From positions 62,001-126,000 of the forward strand of contig NZ_JAALJH010000011.1 of NCBI RefSeq assembly GCF_011064615.1: a stretch of 64,000 nt of DNA, in the 5' to 3' direction. The notes below the pieces were generated by a model. That model had not been told where the DNA came from. It saw only the letters and a list, made by a program, of their open reading frames with translations, and ran no database searches. This document shows, piece after piece, positions 35,990 to 47,617 of this stretch. Numbering within the stretch: the first letter of the stretch is position 1; every line of letters starts with the position of its first letter. Both the position numbers and the translations under genes were made by a program. The DNA comes from Aquisphaera insulae. GTDB taxonomy: Bacteria; Planctomycetota; Planctomycetia; Isosphaerales; Isosphaeraceae.

Positions 35990-37285
35990 TCAACGGGCCG
36001 CGGGAGTCCCGCGTTTCGCGCCCCGATCCATGTCGAGAAAGGCGATGGCCGATGGGTTGCCGACCGGGACGTAGTGGCCGGTGAAGTCCAGGCCGCCGGT
36101 CCCGGGCCGGACCCTGAAGACGGCGACGTTGTCGCCCCGCTGGTTGCAGCAGTAGAGGAACCTGCCGGACGGGTCGATCGTGAAGCTCCGCGGGTAGCTG
36201 CCGCGGGTCCATTCCTCGCCGACGTAGTTCAGCATCCCCGCGGCGCCGATGGAGAAGATCGCGATGCTGTCGTGCAGCCGGTTGCCCACGTAGAGGAACT
36301 TGCCGTCGGCCGAGGCGACGATCCCGGAGCAGAAGTTGCTGCCGGCGAATTTGGGGGGGAGCGTGGAGATCGTCTGCCTGGGGGTCAGCCGGCCGGTCAG
36401 GATGTCGAACTCGAGGAGGACGACATTCGAGCCTTCTTCCTGGACGCAGTAGAGCCATGGGCTGGTTGGATGGAACTGGAAATGACGCGGGCCGTCCCCG
36501 GCCGGCAGGGCGATCGACGGCCGCTCCGCCGACGAGAGCGTCCCCTTCCGGTCGTCGAACGTCCAGACGAAGATCCGGTCGAGGCCGAGGTCGGTGTGGA
36601 TCACGAAGCGTCCGGTGGGATCCGCCTGGATCATATGGGCATGCGTGCGGTCGTGGCCGCTGATGGCGAAGCTCCCCGGCGGGGCGTTCGCGGCCTTGCG
36701 GGGGCCGATCTCGCCGGCGTCCGTTTTCACGTCGGTCGCCTCGCCGAGCCGGCCGTCGTCCAGGATCGGGAGCACGGCGACCGACCCGCCGAAGTAGTTG
36801 GCCACCAGGACGAACTTGCCGGAGGGGTGGATGCTCACGAAGGTCGGCCCGGCGCCCCCCGAGCGGACGCCGTTGAGCATGCGGAGCGAGCCGTCGGCCG
36901 GTTCGATAGCGAAGGCGGAGACGGTCCCCTGCTTCGGCTCTCCCACGCGATCGGTCTCGTTGGCCGAGTAGAGACGCGTGCCGGCCGCGTTCAAGGCCAG
37001 GCAACTCGGGCTGGTGCCCAGCTCGAGGACGGAGGTTGGCGCCAGGGCGCCGGTCTCGCGATCGACGCGGAAGACGTGGATGCCGCGGCCGTTGCCCGGC
37101 GGCAGGTCCACCTGGGTGGGGAGGACGTCGCGGAGCGGCGAGCTGAACGTGCCGACGTAGGCGTACAGCGGCGGGCTCTGGTCGGGCGGCTCGGCCCGGA
37201 GCGGCCGGTCGGAAAGGTGTGCGGCGGCGGCCAGCGCGGCCCCGTTCCGGAGGAAAGAGCGGCGGGATCGGTCATGGGGTCTCAT
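35990..37285 (-). CDS. Lactonase family protein (6-phosphogluconolactonase-like seven-bladed propeller)
   Basis: 431 residues from ATG at 37285. Tat-type signal (RRSFL at residues 8-12 plus hydrophobic core) puts it outside the cytoplasm. A seven-bladed propeller of the YkgB/Pgl lactonase family follows: LYAYVGTFSSPLRD, FVSIHPSGKFVLVANYFGGS, DLGLDRIFVWTFD, FHPTSPWLYCVQEEGS, FLYVGNRLHDSIAIF and SFTIDPSGRFLYCCNQRGD repeat the blade pattern. Known members hydrolyse sugar lactones or act as muconate-type cycloisomerases. Its export by Tat suggests a role in sugar oxidation outside the membrane. Convergent with the GH71/99-like gene, 36 bp apart. Confidence 0.9.
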   Translation of the reverse strand: MRPHDRSRRSFLRNGAALAAAAHLSDRPLRAEPPDQSPPLYAYVGTFSSPLRDVLPTQVDLPPGNGRGIHVFRVDRETGALAPTSVLELGTSPSCLALNAAGTRLYSANETDRVGEPKQGTVSAFAIEPADGSLRMLNGVRSGGAGPTFVSIHPSGKFVLVANYFGGSVAVLPILDDGRLGEATDVKTDAGEIGPRKAANAPPGSFAISGHDRTHAHMIQADPTGRFVIHTDLGLDRIFVWTFDDRKGTLSSAERPSIALPAGDGPRHFQFHPTSPWLYCVQEEGSNVVLLEFDILTGRLTPRQTISTLPPKFAGSNFCSGIVASADGKFLYVGNRLHDSIAIFSIGAAGMLNYVGEEWTRGSYPRSFTIDPSGRFLYCCNQRGDNVAVFRVRPGTGGLDFTGHYVPVGNPSAIAFLDMDRGAKRGTPAAR

Positions 37286-37479
37286 CGTGCGGGGTGCCTC
37301 GTCGGATCGGGGGGCGGGGGCGAATCCGCAGCGGAGCCGCCCGGGGCAGGTGGGGCCTGGCGTCTTGGCGGCCCGCGCGCGATTCTTCACCATCGCGGAG
37401 CGGGCCGTCAAGCCGTCGACGGCGAAGTGACGCGATCCGCGGCCCGATTGCTGCGGCGTGATCCGAAGAGGAGGACGCG

Positions 37480-39294
37480 ATGCGACGTTCGTGGATCGTA
37501 GCGTGGGCGGCCCTGATCGGGGGCGGGACGATCGCGGCCCGGGCCGGCGATGTCTCCCCCGTCGTCCTGGACGTCTGGCCGGGGAAGGTCCCCGGCGATC
37601 ACGCGTCGATCGGCCCCGAACGGACGCGGACCGCCGCCGACGCCCCGACTCCGGACGCCCGCTGGATCACGAACGTGACCCGGCCGACGATCTCCGTCTT
37701 CCGGCCCGAGCCCGGCAAGAACACCCGGGTCGCGATCATCGTCTGCCCGGGGGGCGGCTACTGGAACCTGGCGTGGGACAAGGAAGGCGAGGAGGTCGCG
37801 GAGTGGCTCCGATCCGCCGGGATCACGGGGATCGTCCTGAAATACCGCGTCCCGCGGCGGCCGGGCGAGCCCGAGGCCCTGCCGGCGCCCGGGCCGCTGC
37901 ACGACGCGCAGCGTGCGATCAGCCTGGTGCGGAGTCGCGCCGGGGAGTGGGGGATCGACCCGGATCGGATCGGCATCGTCGGGTTCTCGGCCGGGGGGCA
38001 CCTCGCGATCGCGACCGCGACCTCGTTCGATCGCCGCTCGTATGAGCCGGTCGACGAGCTGGACAAGGCGAGCTGCCGCCCCGACTTCGCCATCGCGGCC
38101 TACCCCGGCTACCTGCTGGCGCGGCGAGACGGCGACGAGCTTGCCCCGTACCTCCGGATTCCGAAGGGGACCTGCCCGATCTTCCTGGTCCATGCCACCG
38201 ACGACGCCGAGCCGGGGGCCCAGCCGGAACAGAGCCTGTTCTTCTACCGGGCCCTTCGCCGCGCGGGCGTCCCCGTCGAGCTGCACGTCTACGGCCAGGG
38301 AGGGCACGGCTTCGGCGTCCGCAAGACCGGCCTGCCGGTCGCGACCTGGACGGACCGATGCCTGGACTGGCTGGCGCAGCGGGGGATCCTCAAGGCGCGG
38401 ATGCCCGCCACGCCCGACGCCGGCCTCGAGACGCTGCCCGAGGGCGACCGCGGCATCGCCGCGAGGCATCGCGGCGACGTGGGGATCGAGTCCGATCCCG
38501 GCGTGCTCTTCCGCGACGACTTCGAGTCGGGCGGGCCCGGGGCGAGGTGGGACATGGCCTACCACAAGCCCAACCTTCGGATCACCACGGAGCCCGCGGA
38601 CGCCTGCCACGGGGCGAGGGCGCTGGAGATGACCGTGCCGCGGCAGCCGGGCGAGGTGAGCAACGAGCTCGTGAAGCGATTCGAGGCGGGGCGGGACGTC
38701 CTCTTCCTCCGCTACTACGCGAAGTTCGACCCGGGCTTCGACGCGGTGGGATCGAGCCACAACGGGGCGATCCTGTCGGCGGTCGGCCCGGCGCTGCCCT
38801 ACGCCACGCCGGGCGTGCGGGCCGACGGCCGCAACAAGTTTCTGGCCAGCCTCGAGGACTGGCGGGGCGAGCCCGAGACGAGGTCGCCCGGGCCGCTCAA
38901 CGTGTACTGCTACCATCCCGCCCAGCGCGACGTCTGGGGAGACCATTTCTTCCCGACCGGTGTCGTGCTGCCGAACACCTCGATCCCCGGCGACTTCGGC
39001 CCGTCGTTCGTCCCCCGGCCCGACGTGACGCCGGAGCTCGGGCGATGGTATTGCTATGAGCTCATGCTCCGGGCCAATTCCCCGGGCCGTCGCGACGGCC
39101 GGATCGCCGCCTGGCTGGACGGCAAGCTCGTCGCGGATTTCCCCGGCCTGCGGCTCCGGGACGACGAGCGGCTGAAGATCAACCACGCGACGATCGTCCT
39201 GCACATCAAGGCCAGTCCGTCGCGGTCGAATCGGAAGTGGTATGACGACGTCGTGATCGCAACATCCTACATCGGCCCGCGGGTCGACCCCTGA
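37480..39294 (+). CDS. Secreted alpha/beta-hydrolase (esterase) with C-terminal lectin-like domain
   Basis: 604 residues. Signal peptide about 1-22. Alpha/beta-hydrolase domain (about 60-305): oxyanion motif CPGGGYW (from residue 89), nucleophile elbow GFSAGGH with S170, acid in VHATDDAEP (about 238-242), histidine in GGHGFG (about 276). It resembles BD-FAE/acetyl-xylan esterase types. After a linker, residues about 345-604 form a second domain with FRDDFESGGPGARWDM and YEVMLRAN-like beta-sandwich repeats (KSGHGARALEM type), as in polysaccharide-lyase or LamG-like modules. Likely deacylates plant or algal polysaccharides in concert with the glycosidases nearby. Divergent from the lactonase gene. 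Confidence 0.88.
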   Translation: MRRSWIVAWAALIGGGTIAARAGDVSPVVLDVWPGKVPGDHASIGPERTRTAADAPTPDARWITNVTRPTISVFRPEPGKNTRVAIIVCPGGGYWNLAWDKEGEEVAEWLRSAGITGIVLKYRVPRRPGEPEALPAPGPLHDAQRAISLVRSRAGEWGIDPDRIGIVGFSAGGHLAIATATSFDRRSYEPVDELDKASCRPDFAIAAYPGYLLARRDGDELAPYLRIPKGTCPIFLVHATDDAEPGAQPEQSLFFYRALRRAGVPVELHVYGQGGHGFGVRKTGLPVATWTDRCLDWLAQRGILKARMPATPDAGLETLPEGDRGIAARHRGDVGIESDPGVLFRDDFESGGPGARWDMAYHKPNLRITTEPADACHGARALEMTVPRQPGEVSNELVKRFEAGRDVLFLRYYAKFDPGFDAVGSSHNGAILSAVGPALPYATPGVRADGRNKFLASLEDWRGEPETRSPGPLNVYCYHPAQRDVWGDHFFPTGVVLPNTSIPGDFGPSFVPRPDVTPELGRWYCYELMLRANSPGRRDGRIAAWLDGKLVADFPGLRLRDDERLKINHATIVLHIKASPSRSNRKWYDDVVIATSYIGPRVDP

Positions 39295-39323
39295 GGGGAG
39301 GGTTCGGCCTGGCCGTCGGCCCT

Positions 39324-40595
39324 TCACGACCCTGCGCGGTGGAAGACGGTCGGCTCGACGGCCGGTCCGCCGAAGAGGCGGTTGTGGAGCATCTGCTCGA
39401 AGATCTCGAGATCGCCGAGGAGCGTGGTCGCGGGCTGGGCGTCTCCGTTGGCGGAGACGAGGTCGGGATAGGACTGGACGCGGGCGAGCCGGTCGGGCAG
39501 GGGGGGATGGGTGGCGTCGTGGGCGATGTCGTCGTGCGTCAGGATCTGGAGCCGCATCGCCGAGAGCGTCTCCGGCGGGAGCCGGAACCAGAAGGCCCGG
39601 AAGAAGGCGTAGAGGTTGGGGTACTCGGGATGGTTCGGGTCGTAGCAGTCGAGGACCTCGCGGAAGAGGGGCTGGACCAGGGCGACCTTGACGAGGGCGG
39701 AGGCCGCGGTGCTCCCCCCCGCGATGAGCGCGGCGGATCGGTCGGCGCGGTCTTCCTGGCCCCGGGCCACGGGCTCGATCAGCCAGGAGGCCTCGCGGAG
39801 GCAGAACCGCGCCCAGGCCGCGAGCGGGCCTCGGGACCGGCCGCCGTCCTGCTCGAGGGCGAGCCGCAGCCCCTCGACGAATCGGGCCGAGCGGGCCGCG
39901 CCGGTGGCGTCGCCCCGGGCGAGGTGGGCCAGCTCGTGGCCGAGCACGGCGCGGAGCTCCGCCTGGGTGAGGACCCGCAGCAGGGGGAGGCCGACGAGGA
40001 GGGCCCGCGACCGTCCCCAGGCGACGACGCCGCAGCATGGGAGGTAGGTCAGCCTGACCTGGCCGGGCGGCCGGACCCCCAGGCGACGGGCGACGGCGTC
40101 GATCGAGGTGAACAGCAGGGGGGCGTCGACGCGCCCCAGGACCGGCCCGAGGTCCGAGTCCGGATCCCGGGTCGCCACGGAGAACCAGGTCCCGCCCATG
40201 ATCCGCACGATGTCCGCCCAGCCCGAGATCTCATTGCGGAGCCATCCGCCCAGGACGGGGAAGATGCCGCCGACGGCGAGCATGGCCATCGTGCCGGTCG
40301 CCGTGACCGTCCAGTACAGGTGCTCCAGGACGCGGAGGATCATCGCCCTCCAACGCAGCGAGACGGGGCCGACGGTCGCCCGGCCGGGGCCGTCGTCGTC
40401 GACGAGGGGAGGGCCCGCGCCGTGGGCACGGCCGTCGCCGCCATCATGCCTCGCGCGGGTGGCGCGAAACCGGGCCCGGCAGCCCGGGCAGGCGAGGATG
40501 AAGACGCCGTCGCGGTCCTCGTGGAGCAGCTCGAGGTCCGCCGCACAGTCCGGACAATGGAGGGCAGGCGTGGCCTCGACGCTGGCTCGACCCAT
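39324..40595 (-). CDS. M48 family metalloprotease with N-terminal zinc ribbon
   Basis: 423 residues, start ATG at 40595 with GGAGG upstream; an earlier ATG at 40619 is weaker. The N-terminus holds a zinc ribbon (C14-P-D-C17 and C36-P-G-C39). The Zn protease motif H220-E-L-A-H224 lies in LRAVLGHELAHLARGD, with the third ligand probably in GQEDRADRSAA. Two hydrophobic segments around 90-125 suggest membrane attachment. M48 enzymes (HtpX/Ste24 type) degrade or process membrane proteins. It is in the same orientation as the upstream lipoprotein gene, 213 bp away. Confidence 0.9.
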   Translation of the reverse strand: MGRASVEATPALHCPDCAADLELLHEDRDGVFILACPGCRARFRATRARHDGGDGRAHGAGPPLVDDDGPGRATVGPVSLRWRAMILRVLEHLYWTVTATGTMAMLAVGGIFPVLGGWLRNEISGWADIVRIMGGTWFSVATRDPDSDLGPVLGRVDAPLLFTSIDAVARRLGVRPPGQVRLTYLPCCGVVAWGRSRALLVGLPLLRVLTQAELRAVLGHELAHLARGDATGAARSARFVEGLRLALEQDGGRSRGPLAAWARFCLREASWLIEPVARGQEDRADRSAALIAGGSTAASALVKVALVQPLFREVLDCYDPNHPEYPNLYAFFRAFWFRLPPETLSAMRLQILTHDDIAHDATHPPLPDRLARVQSYPDLVSANGDAQPATTLLGDLEIFEQMLHNRLFGGPAVEPTVFHRAGS

Positions 40596-40808
40596 CGACC
40601 GCCTCCGCGCCCTGTGCATGGTGGAAGACCACGAAGGCCCGCCGGACGGCAGGGCCCTCTCGCGGCCATCCCGTGCGAGGGGATCGAGCGGAGAAGGTCC
40701 CCGAAGTCATTCGTCGGCGAGGCCCGCACCCGACATCATCGAAGCCGCCGGCCGTCGCCGTCAAGAGGGCATGCAGGCGGCCGGCCGGCTTCGCGACCGG
40801 GGACGCGG

Positions 40809-41327
40809 TCAGGGCTTGCCGACGGCCTTGTCCGTCGCGCCCTTGACCTTGTCGCCGGCCTCCTTGAGCTTCTCGCCGACCTTCTCGAAGGCGTTGCTGG
40901 CCGAGTCCTTGATCCCCTTGGCGGCCTCGCCCGTCTTCTCCTTGAGATCCTTGGCGGTCTCGACGGTCTTCTCCTTCACGTCCTTGAGCTTCTCGCCGGC
41001 CTTGTCCACGGCCTTGCCGACGGCCGGACCGGCCTCGCCGATCTTCTCGCCGGTCTTCTGGATCACCGCGCCGGTCTTCTCGCCGACCTTGTCGATCGCG
41101 GCGCCGGCCGTGGCCGCCGCCCCTTCGGCCTTGCCGCCCGCGCCGGCGTCCTTGATCTTGTCGCCCAGGTGCTTCGAGCCGGACTCGAGCCCCTTGCCGG
41201 CGCTCTCGATCTTGTCGCCCGTCGCCTTCACGCCGGACTCCACCTGCTCGCCGCTGCATCCCCAGGTCGTGACCGCCAGCGGGAGGCCCAGGGCCAGACC
41301 CAGCCCCCATCGAACTTGTCGCTTCAT
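40809..41327 (-). CDS. Coiled amphipathic lipoprotein (LEA/apolipoprotein-like)
   Basis: 172 residues, ATG at 41327 with AAGGAGA upstream. Signal with lipobox TTWGC (C24). The mature part is a long series of Lys/Glu/Ala/Gly repeats (GEKTGAVIQK, GEKIGEAGPA, GEKLKDVKEK and similar), with 11- to 12-residue spacing, giving an amphipathic helix like LEA or apolipoprotein repeats. No enzymatic motif. Such proteins may bind membranes or protect against drying. Transcribed from a promoter at 41.47 kb. Confidence 0.8.
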   Translation of the reverse strand: MKRQVRWGLGLALGLPLAVTTWGCSGEQVESGVKATGDKIESAGKGLESGSKHLGDKIKDAGAGGKAEGAAATAGAAIDKVGEKTGAVIQKTGEKIGEAGPAVGKAVDKAGEKLKDVKEKTVETAKDLKEKTGEAAKGIKDSASNAFEKVGEKLKEAGDKVKGATDKAVGKP

Positions 41328-41472
41328 TGTTCTCTCCTTGCTCGTCGTTCGAGCGTGCGACCGCCGGGCGACTCCCTCGACTTCCGTCCTCGACCGATGC
41401 CCGGCCCGGAGCCGTCCGACAGGGATCAGCTCCGCCGAGCGAGACCTCCAGGTCATTCGCACCGGTCCTCGA

Positions 41473-41478
41473 ATTATA
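41473..41478 (-). promoter_or_regulatory. TATAAT -10 box for the coiled lipoprotein gene
   Basis: A perfect TATAAT on the minus strand, about 145 bp upstream of the lipoprotein start. No good -35 hexamer is at 16-18 bp; the sequence there is G/C-rich, so an extended -10 or another sigma factor may be used. Confidence 0.4.
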
Positions 41479-41563
41479 GGACTTTTTCTGCCGGCCACAC
41501 CCCCCCGGCCGGCCATACCTGCATGGCCCGCACGCTCGACCGCGGCGAATTCCGGATAGGCCA

Positions 41564-41592
41564 TTGACCTTGTGAGACAACTGTCTTAGGAT
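41564..41592 (+). promoter_or_regulatory. Promoter with overlapping AGACA-N2-TGTCT operator for BlaI gene
   Basis: TTGACC (41564-41569), 17-base spacer, TAGGAT (41587-41592). The inverted repeat AGACAACTGTCT (41575-41586) fills the spacer, so a bound dimer would block RNA polymerase. BlaI/MecI-type proteins bind symmetric sites of this kind and often repress themselves. The assignment of this palindrome to BlaI is inference. Confidence 0.6.
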
Positions 41593-41697
41593 ACGCTTTG
41601 ACGTGGGTAAAGCTTGCCCACGGTCCGACTCCCGCCGCCCACCGAATCCGATCCGACGCGATTTCGATCCCCCTGTCCAAAGCCGAGAAGACCTCCG

Positions 41698-42102
41698 ATG
41701 GCCAAGCGTCCTCCAACGATCCCCGACTCCGAGCTGGACGTCCTTAAAGTCCTGTGGGACAAGGGGCAGGCCACCGTCCGCGAGGCGCTCGAGACGCTTC
41801 GGGCGGCCGGCCGCCAGTGGTCCTACGCCACGGTCGCGACGCTCCTCGATCGGCTCGAGACCAAGGGCCTGATCACCAGCGACCGGAGCGACCTCGCCTT
41901 CGTCTATCGCCCGGCAATCTCCTCGCAGGAGGTCCGCCAGAAGCGGCTGACCAACCTGGTGGACAAGCTCTATGAGGGCGAGCCCGGCCTCCTGGTCCTC
42001 CACCTGCTGAAGTCTCATCCGCTCGAGCCCGCCCAGGCCAACGAGGTCCGCGCGGTGCTCGACCAGATGGCCGTGAGCCCGACCAAGAAGAAGACCCGTT
42101 GA
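41698..42102 (+). CDS. BlaI/MecI/CopY family transcriptional regulator
   Basis: 134 residues, ATG at 41698. Winged HTH of the BlaI family: PDSELDVLKVLWDKGQATVR, then WSYATVATLLDRLETKGLI and AFVYRPAISSQEVRQKRL, with a C-terminal dimerisation helix region. Classical members are inactivated by a membrane protease-sensor (BlaR1/MecR1, M56 family), but no such gene follows, so this is an orphan. An earlier frame start at 41614 lacks a ribosome site and similarity. Probably autoregulated through the palindrome in its promoter. Confidence 0.9.
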   Translation: MAKRPPTIPDSELDVLKVLWDKGQATVREALETLRAAGRQWSYATVATLLDRLETKGLITSDRSDLAFVYRPAISSQEVRQKRLTNLVDKLYEGEPGLLVLHLLKSHPLEPAQANEVRAVLDQMAVSPTKKKTR

Positions 42103-42390
42103 TCCGTAGCCCGTTCGCGGACCGGGCGTCTCCCCGGCGCCGCCGGCCCGAGGTTGGATTCCGCCTGTCGATGCGGACAGGCCAGCGAGGGTGAGCCCAC
42201 GCATACGACCCCGTCGCTCTTCCGCGCCCGTCGCGCGGCGGTCCCCTTCCCCCAGCGGACTGTCGGGGCGATGACGGGTACGGGTGAGGGCCCCATCGCC
42301 GCAGGGCTCAGCGGTAGGTTCCAGCCGCTTCCCGGGCGCGATATGATCGCCGTCCGACTCCCACCGGCTGAGGAGCAGAGATTGCGTTGA

Positions 42391-42444
42391 TGTCATTTTG
42401 GCAGACACCCGGGAGGAGTCTCGGGGGTGCTGTCAATGTGGCAG
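42391..42444. promoter_or_regulatory. Two TGTCA-N3-TGGCAG boxes 40 bp apart upstream of dnaK
   Basis: TGTCATTTTGGCAG (42391-42404) and TGTCAATGTGGCAG (42431-42444). The second copy with its preceding C reads CTGTCA-N3-TGGCAG, close to an inverted repeat of CTG(C/T)CA. The start-to-start distance is exactly 40 bp, so both lie on the same face of the helix. Likely binding sites of a dimeric regulator that controls the chaperone operon; the regulator is unknown. Confidence 0.5.
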
Positions 42445-42485
42445 TTGCTCGGGATCTTGTCGGACGGGCTCCGGTCCGGACGGGT

Positions 42486-42506
42486 ATCCTCAAGTGATTT
42501 GAGGAT
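42486..42506. repeat. Hairpin ATCCTCAA/TTGAGGAT upstream of dnaK
   Basis: 8-bp arms (42486-42493, 42499-42506) with a 5-base loop, in an A/T-rich spot about 215 bp before dnaK. No U run follows on the plus strand. Possible operator or 5'-leader structure. Confidence 0.45.
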
Positions 42507-42721
42507 CATAATTTACAGGAAATCACTGGGTGCGAGCGGCGAGTGGCATAGGGGTTGCTCTCCGTACGTTGCACGGTTGGGTTGCGGTTGTCGAGACTTG
42601 TTCGGGTAGCAGTCGTGGCTCCCGGCCCGCGGAGATCCGACAGGCGAGGGGGACCCGGGCCGTGGGGCGTGCCCCCGCGACTCCGTTCATCACCGCTCAA
42701 CGTTGAGAAAGGAGACTGGTC

Positions 42722-44650
42722 GTGGCGGAAGGCGAGAAGATCATTGGCATCGACCTGGGGACCACCAACAGCGTGGTCGCGGTGATGGAAGGTGGCGACG
42801 TGACGGTGATCCCGAACCAGGAGGGGAGCCGGCTGACCCCCTCCGTGGTCGCGTTCACGTCGAAGGGTGAGATCCTGGTGGGCGATCCCGCCAAGCGGCA
42901 GGCGATCACCAATCCCGGCGGGACGGTCTACTCGATCAAGCGATTCATGGGTCGCCGGCATGACGAGGTCCGCGGCGAGGAGAAGATGGTGCCTTACCAG
43001 GTCGTTGGCGGGGCCAGCGACTTCGTGAAGGTCCAGGTCGGCGGCAAGGACTACACGCCGCCGGAGGTCTCCGCGCTGATCCTCCGCAAGCTCAAGGAGG
43101 CGGCGGAGAGCTACCTGGGGCACAAGGTCCGCAAGGCCGTGATCACGGTCCCGGCGTACTTCAACGACAGCCAGCGCCAGGCCACCAAGGACGCCGGCCA
43201 GATCGCCGGCCTGGAGGTCGCGCGGATCATCAACGAGCCGACGGCGGCCGCGCTCGCCTACGGGCTCGAGAAGAAGAAGAACGAGAAGATCGCGGTCTTC
43301 GACCTGGGCGGCGGGACGTTCGACATCTCGATCCTGGACGTCGCCGACGGCGTCTTCGAGGTCCTCTCCACCAACGGCGACACCCACCTGGGCGGCGACG
43401 ACTGGGACGAGGCCCTCATCAACTACATCGCCGACGAGTTCAAGAAGGAGCAGTCGATCGACCTGCGGAAGGACCAGATGGCCCTCCAGCGCCTCAAGGA
43501 GGCCGCGGAGAAGGCCAAGAAGGACCTCTCGTTCCAGGCCCAGGCGGATATCAACCTGCCGTTCATCACGGCGGACGCCTCCGGCCCCAAGCACCTGACG
43601 ATGACCATCACCCGGGCCCAGTTCGAGAAGCTGACCGACGGCCTCTTCGAGCGCTGCCGCGGGCCGGTCCTGAAGGCCCTCGACGATGCCAAGCTGAAGC
43701 CCAACCAGATCGACGAGGTCGTGATGGTCGGCGGCTCCACGCGGATGCCCCGCGTCAACCAGATCGTCAAGGACATCTTCGGCAAGGACCCGCACAAGGG
43801 GGTCAACCCGGACGAGGTCGTCGCCATCGGCGCGGCCATCCAGGGGGCGGTCCTCACCGGCGACGTCAAGGAAGTCCTGCTGCTGGACGTCACCCCGCTG
43901 TCGCTGGGCCTCGAGACGAAGGGGGGCGTGATGACCGTCCTGGTCCCCCGCAACACCACGATCCCGACCGAGAAGAAGGAGACCTTCACGACCGCCGAGG
44001 ACAACCAGACCGCGGTGACGATCAAGGTCTACCAGGGCGAGCGGCCGATGGCCGGCGACAACCGGTCCCTCGGCGACTTCAACCTCGAAGGCATCCCGCC
44101 GGCTCGGATGGGCGTGCCCCAGATCGAGGTCACCTTCAACATCGACGCCAACGGCATCCTCAACGTCACGGCCCGGGACAAGGGGACCGGCAAGGAGCAG
44201 ACGATCAAGATCGAGTCCTCCGGCGGCCTCTCCAAGGACGAGATCGAGCGGATGAAGCGCGACGCCGAGTCCCACGCCGGCGACGACAAGCGGAAGCGCG
44301 AGCTCGTCGAGGCCCGGAACACGGCCGAGCAGCGGGTCTACCAGCTCGAGAAGCTCCTCGAGGAGAACAAGGACAAGCTCGGCGACTCCGACAAGGCGGC
44401 CCTGAAGGCGGCGATGGACAAGGTGAACGAGGTCAAGAAGGGGGAGGACGCGGCGGCCATCAACCAGGCCGTCGATGAGCTCCAGCGGGCCAGCCAGGCC
44501 ATGGCGGAGCACCTCTACGCCTCGTCCGCCGCGCCCGGCGCCGGCCCGGGAGGGGCGGCCGGTGGCCCCGGCCACGGCCCCGCCGAGGCGCCCAACGGCG
44601 GCGCCCGGCCGGACGACGTCATCGACGTCGAGTTCGAGGAGAAGAAGTGA
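42722..44650 (+). CDS. dnaK: Molecular chaperone DnaK (Hsp70)
   Basis: 642 residues, GTG start at 42722 with AAAGGAG upstream. ATP-driven chaperone in the cytoplasm. The phosphate-1 motif is [18 protein letters not shown], then [53 protein letters not shown] (phosphate-2) and [13 protein letters not shown] (adenosine). The large insert in subdomain IB typical of Gram-negative-type DnaK is present. The C-terminus has the GGA-rich tail and the acidic [12 protein letters not shown] end. GrpE and DnaJ genes are not adjacent. Followed by clpB after 218 bp with no strong terminator, so co-transcription is likely. Confidence 0.98.
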   Translation: MAEGEKIIGIDLGTTNSVVAVMEGGDVTVIPNQEGSRLTPSVVAFTSKGEILVGDPAKRQAITNPGGTVYSIKRFMGRRHDEVRGEEKMVPYQVVGGASDFVKVQVGGKDYTPPEVSALILRKLKEAAESYLGHKVRKAVITVPAYFNDSQRQATKDAGQIAGLEVARIINEPTAAALAYGLEKKKNEKIAVFDLGGGTFDISILDVADGVFEVLSTNGDTHLGGDDWDEALINYIADEFKKEQSIDLRKDQMALQRLKEAAEKAKKDLSFQAQADINLPFITADASGPKHLTMTITRAQFEKLTDGLFERCRGPVLKALDDAKLKPNQIDEVVMVGGSTRMPRVNQIVKDIFGKDPHKGVNPDEVVAIGAAIQGAVLTGDVKEVLLLDVTPLSLGLETKGGVMTVLVPRNTTIPTEKKETFTTAEDNQTAVTIKVYQGERPMAGDNRSLGDFNLEGIPPARMGVPQIEVTFNIDANGILNVTARDKGTGKEQTIKIESSGGLSKDEIERMKRDAESHAGDDKRKRELVEARNTAEQRVYQLEKLLEENKDKLGDSDKAALKAAMDKVNEVKKGEDAAAINQAVDELQRASQAMAEHLYASSAAPGAGPGGAAGGPGHGPAEAPNGGARPDDVIDVEFEEKK

Positions 44651-44868
44651 TCGCCTGAGGGCAAACGGGCGGCCGTCCCCCCGGGCGGCCGTCCCCTCCG
44701 CCGTCGACCGCCTCGACCGATCTCAACCCACGGACAGGTTCCTCCTCCGAGCGAGGGCCTGTCCGGTTCCTTGTCGCCCGTCTCTTCAGATCAGGAACAT
44801 CCGGACCTCGCCCCGCGTCCCACATCCGATCGCCGCGGGGCGTCCCGCTCGGGGAAAGGCTGAGAACC

Positions 44869-47517
<2,649 letters not shown>

Positions 47518-47530
47518 GCCGACCGTTCCA

Positions 47531-47565
47531 GGGGGCGGGTCGGAGCGGAACGAAAGCCCGCCCCC
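47531..47565 (+). terminator. GC-rich hairpin after clpB
   Basis: Perfect 9-bp arms GGGGGCGGG (47531-47539) and CCCGCCCCC (47557-47565), 17-base loop, followed by TTACG. A probable transcription end for the dnaK-clpB operon, although the T run is short; Rho may help. Confidence 0.55.
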
Positions 47566-47617
47566 TTACGCTTGCGTCGTCGCGAAAACGGCCGGCATCC
47601 GCCCTGCTTCGATCCGA

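Larger units (their letters stand above)
41328..41697. other. Divergent intergenic region with two promoters
   Basis: 370 bases between the lipoprotein and BlaI genes. A TATAAT on the minus strand (41473-41478) and a TTGACC/TAGGAT pair on the plus strand (41564-41592) point outward in both directions. Otherwise unremarkable. Confidence 0.6.
42103..42721. other. Long regulatory region upstream of dnaK
   Basis: About 620 bases without a supported gene. It contains two near-identical boxes (42391-42404 and 42431-42444) and a hairpin (42486-42506), listed separately. No CIRCE element and no correctly spaced sigma-54 site were seen. Confidence 0.55.

Noticed and set aside
42391..42444. Sigma-54 promoter upstream of dnaK (TGGCAG motifs)
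   Set aside because: The GG and GC elements are not separated by the required 10 bases in either copy, and TTGC is not at the right place.
42103..42721. CIRCE (HrcA) operator upstream of dnaK
   Set aside because: No TTAGCACTC or GAGTGCTAA half sites are present.
47566..47617. Long T-run terminator after clpB
   Set aside because: Only a GC-rich stem with a very short T run exists; kept as a modest-confidence terminator, not as a strong one.
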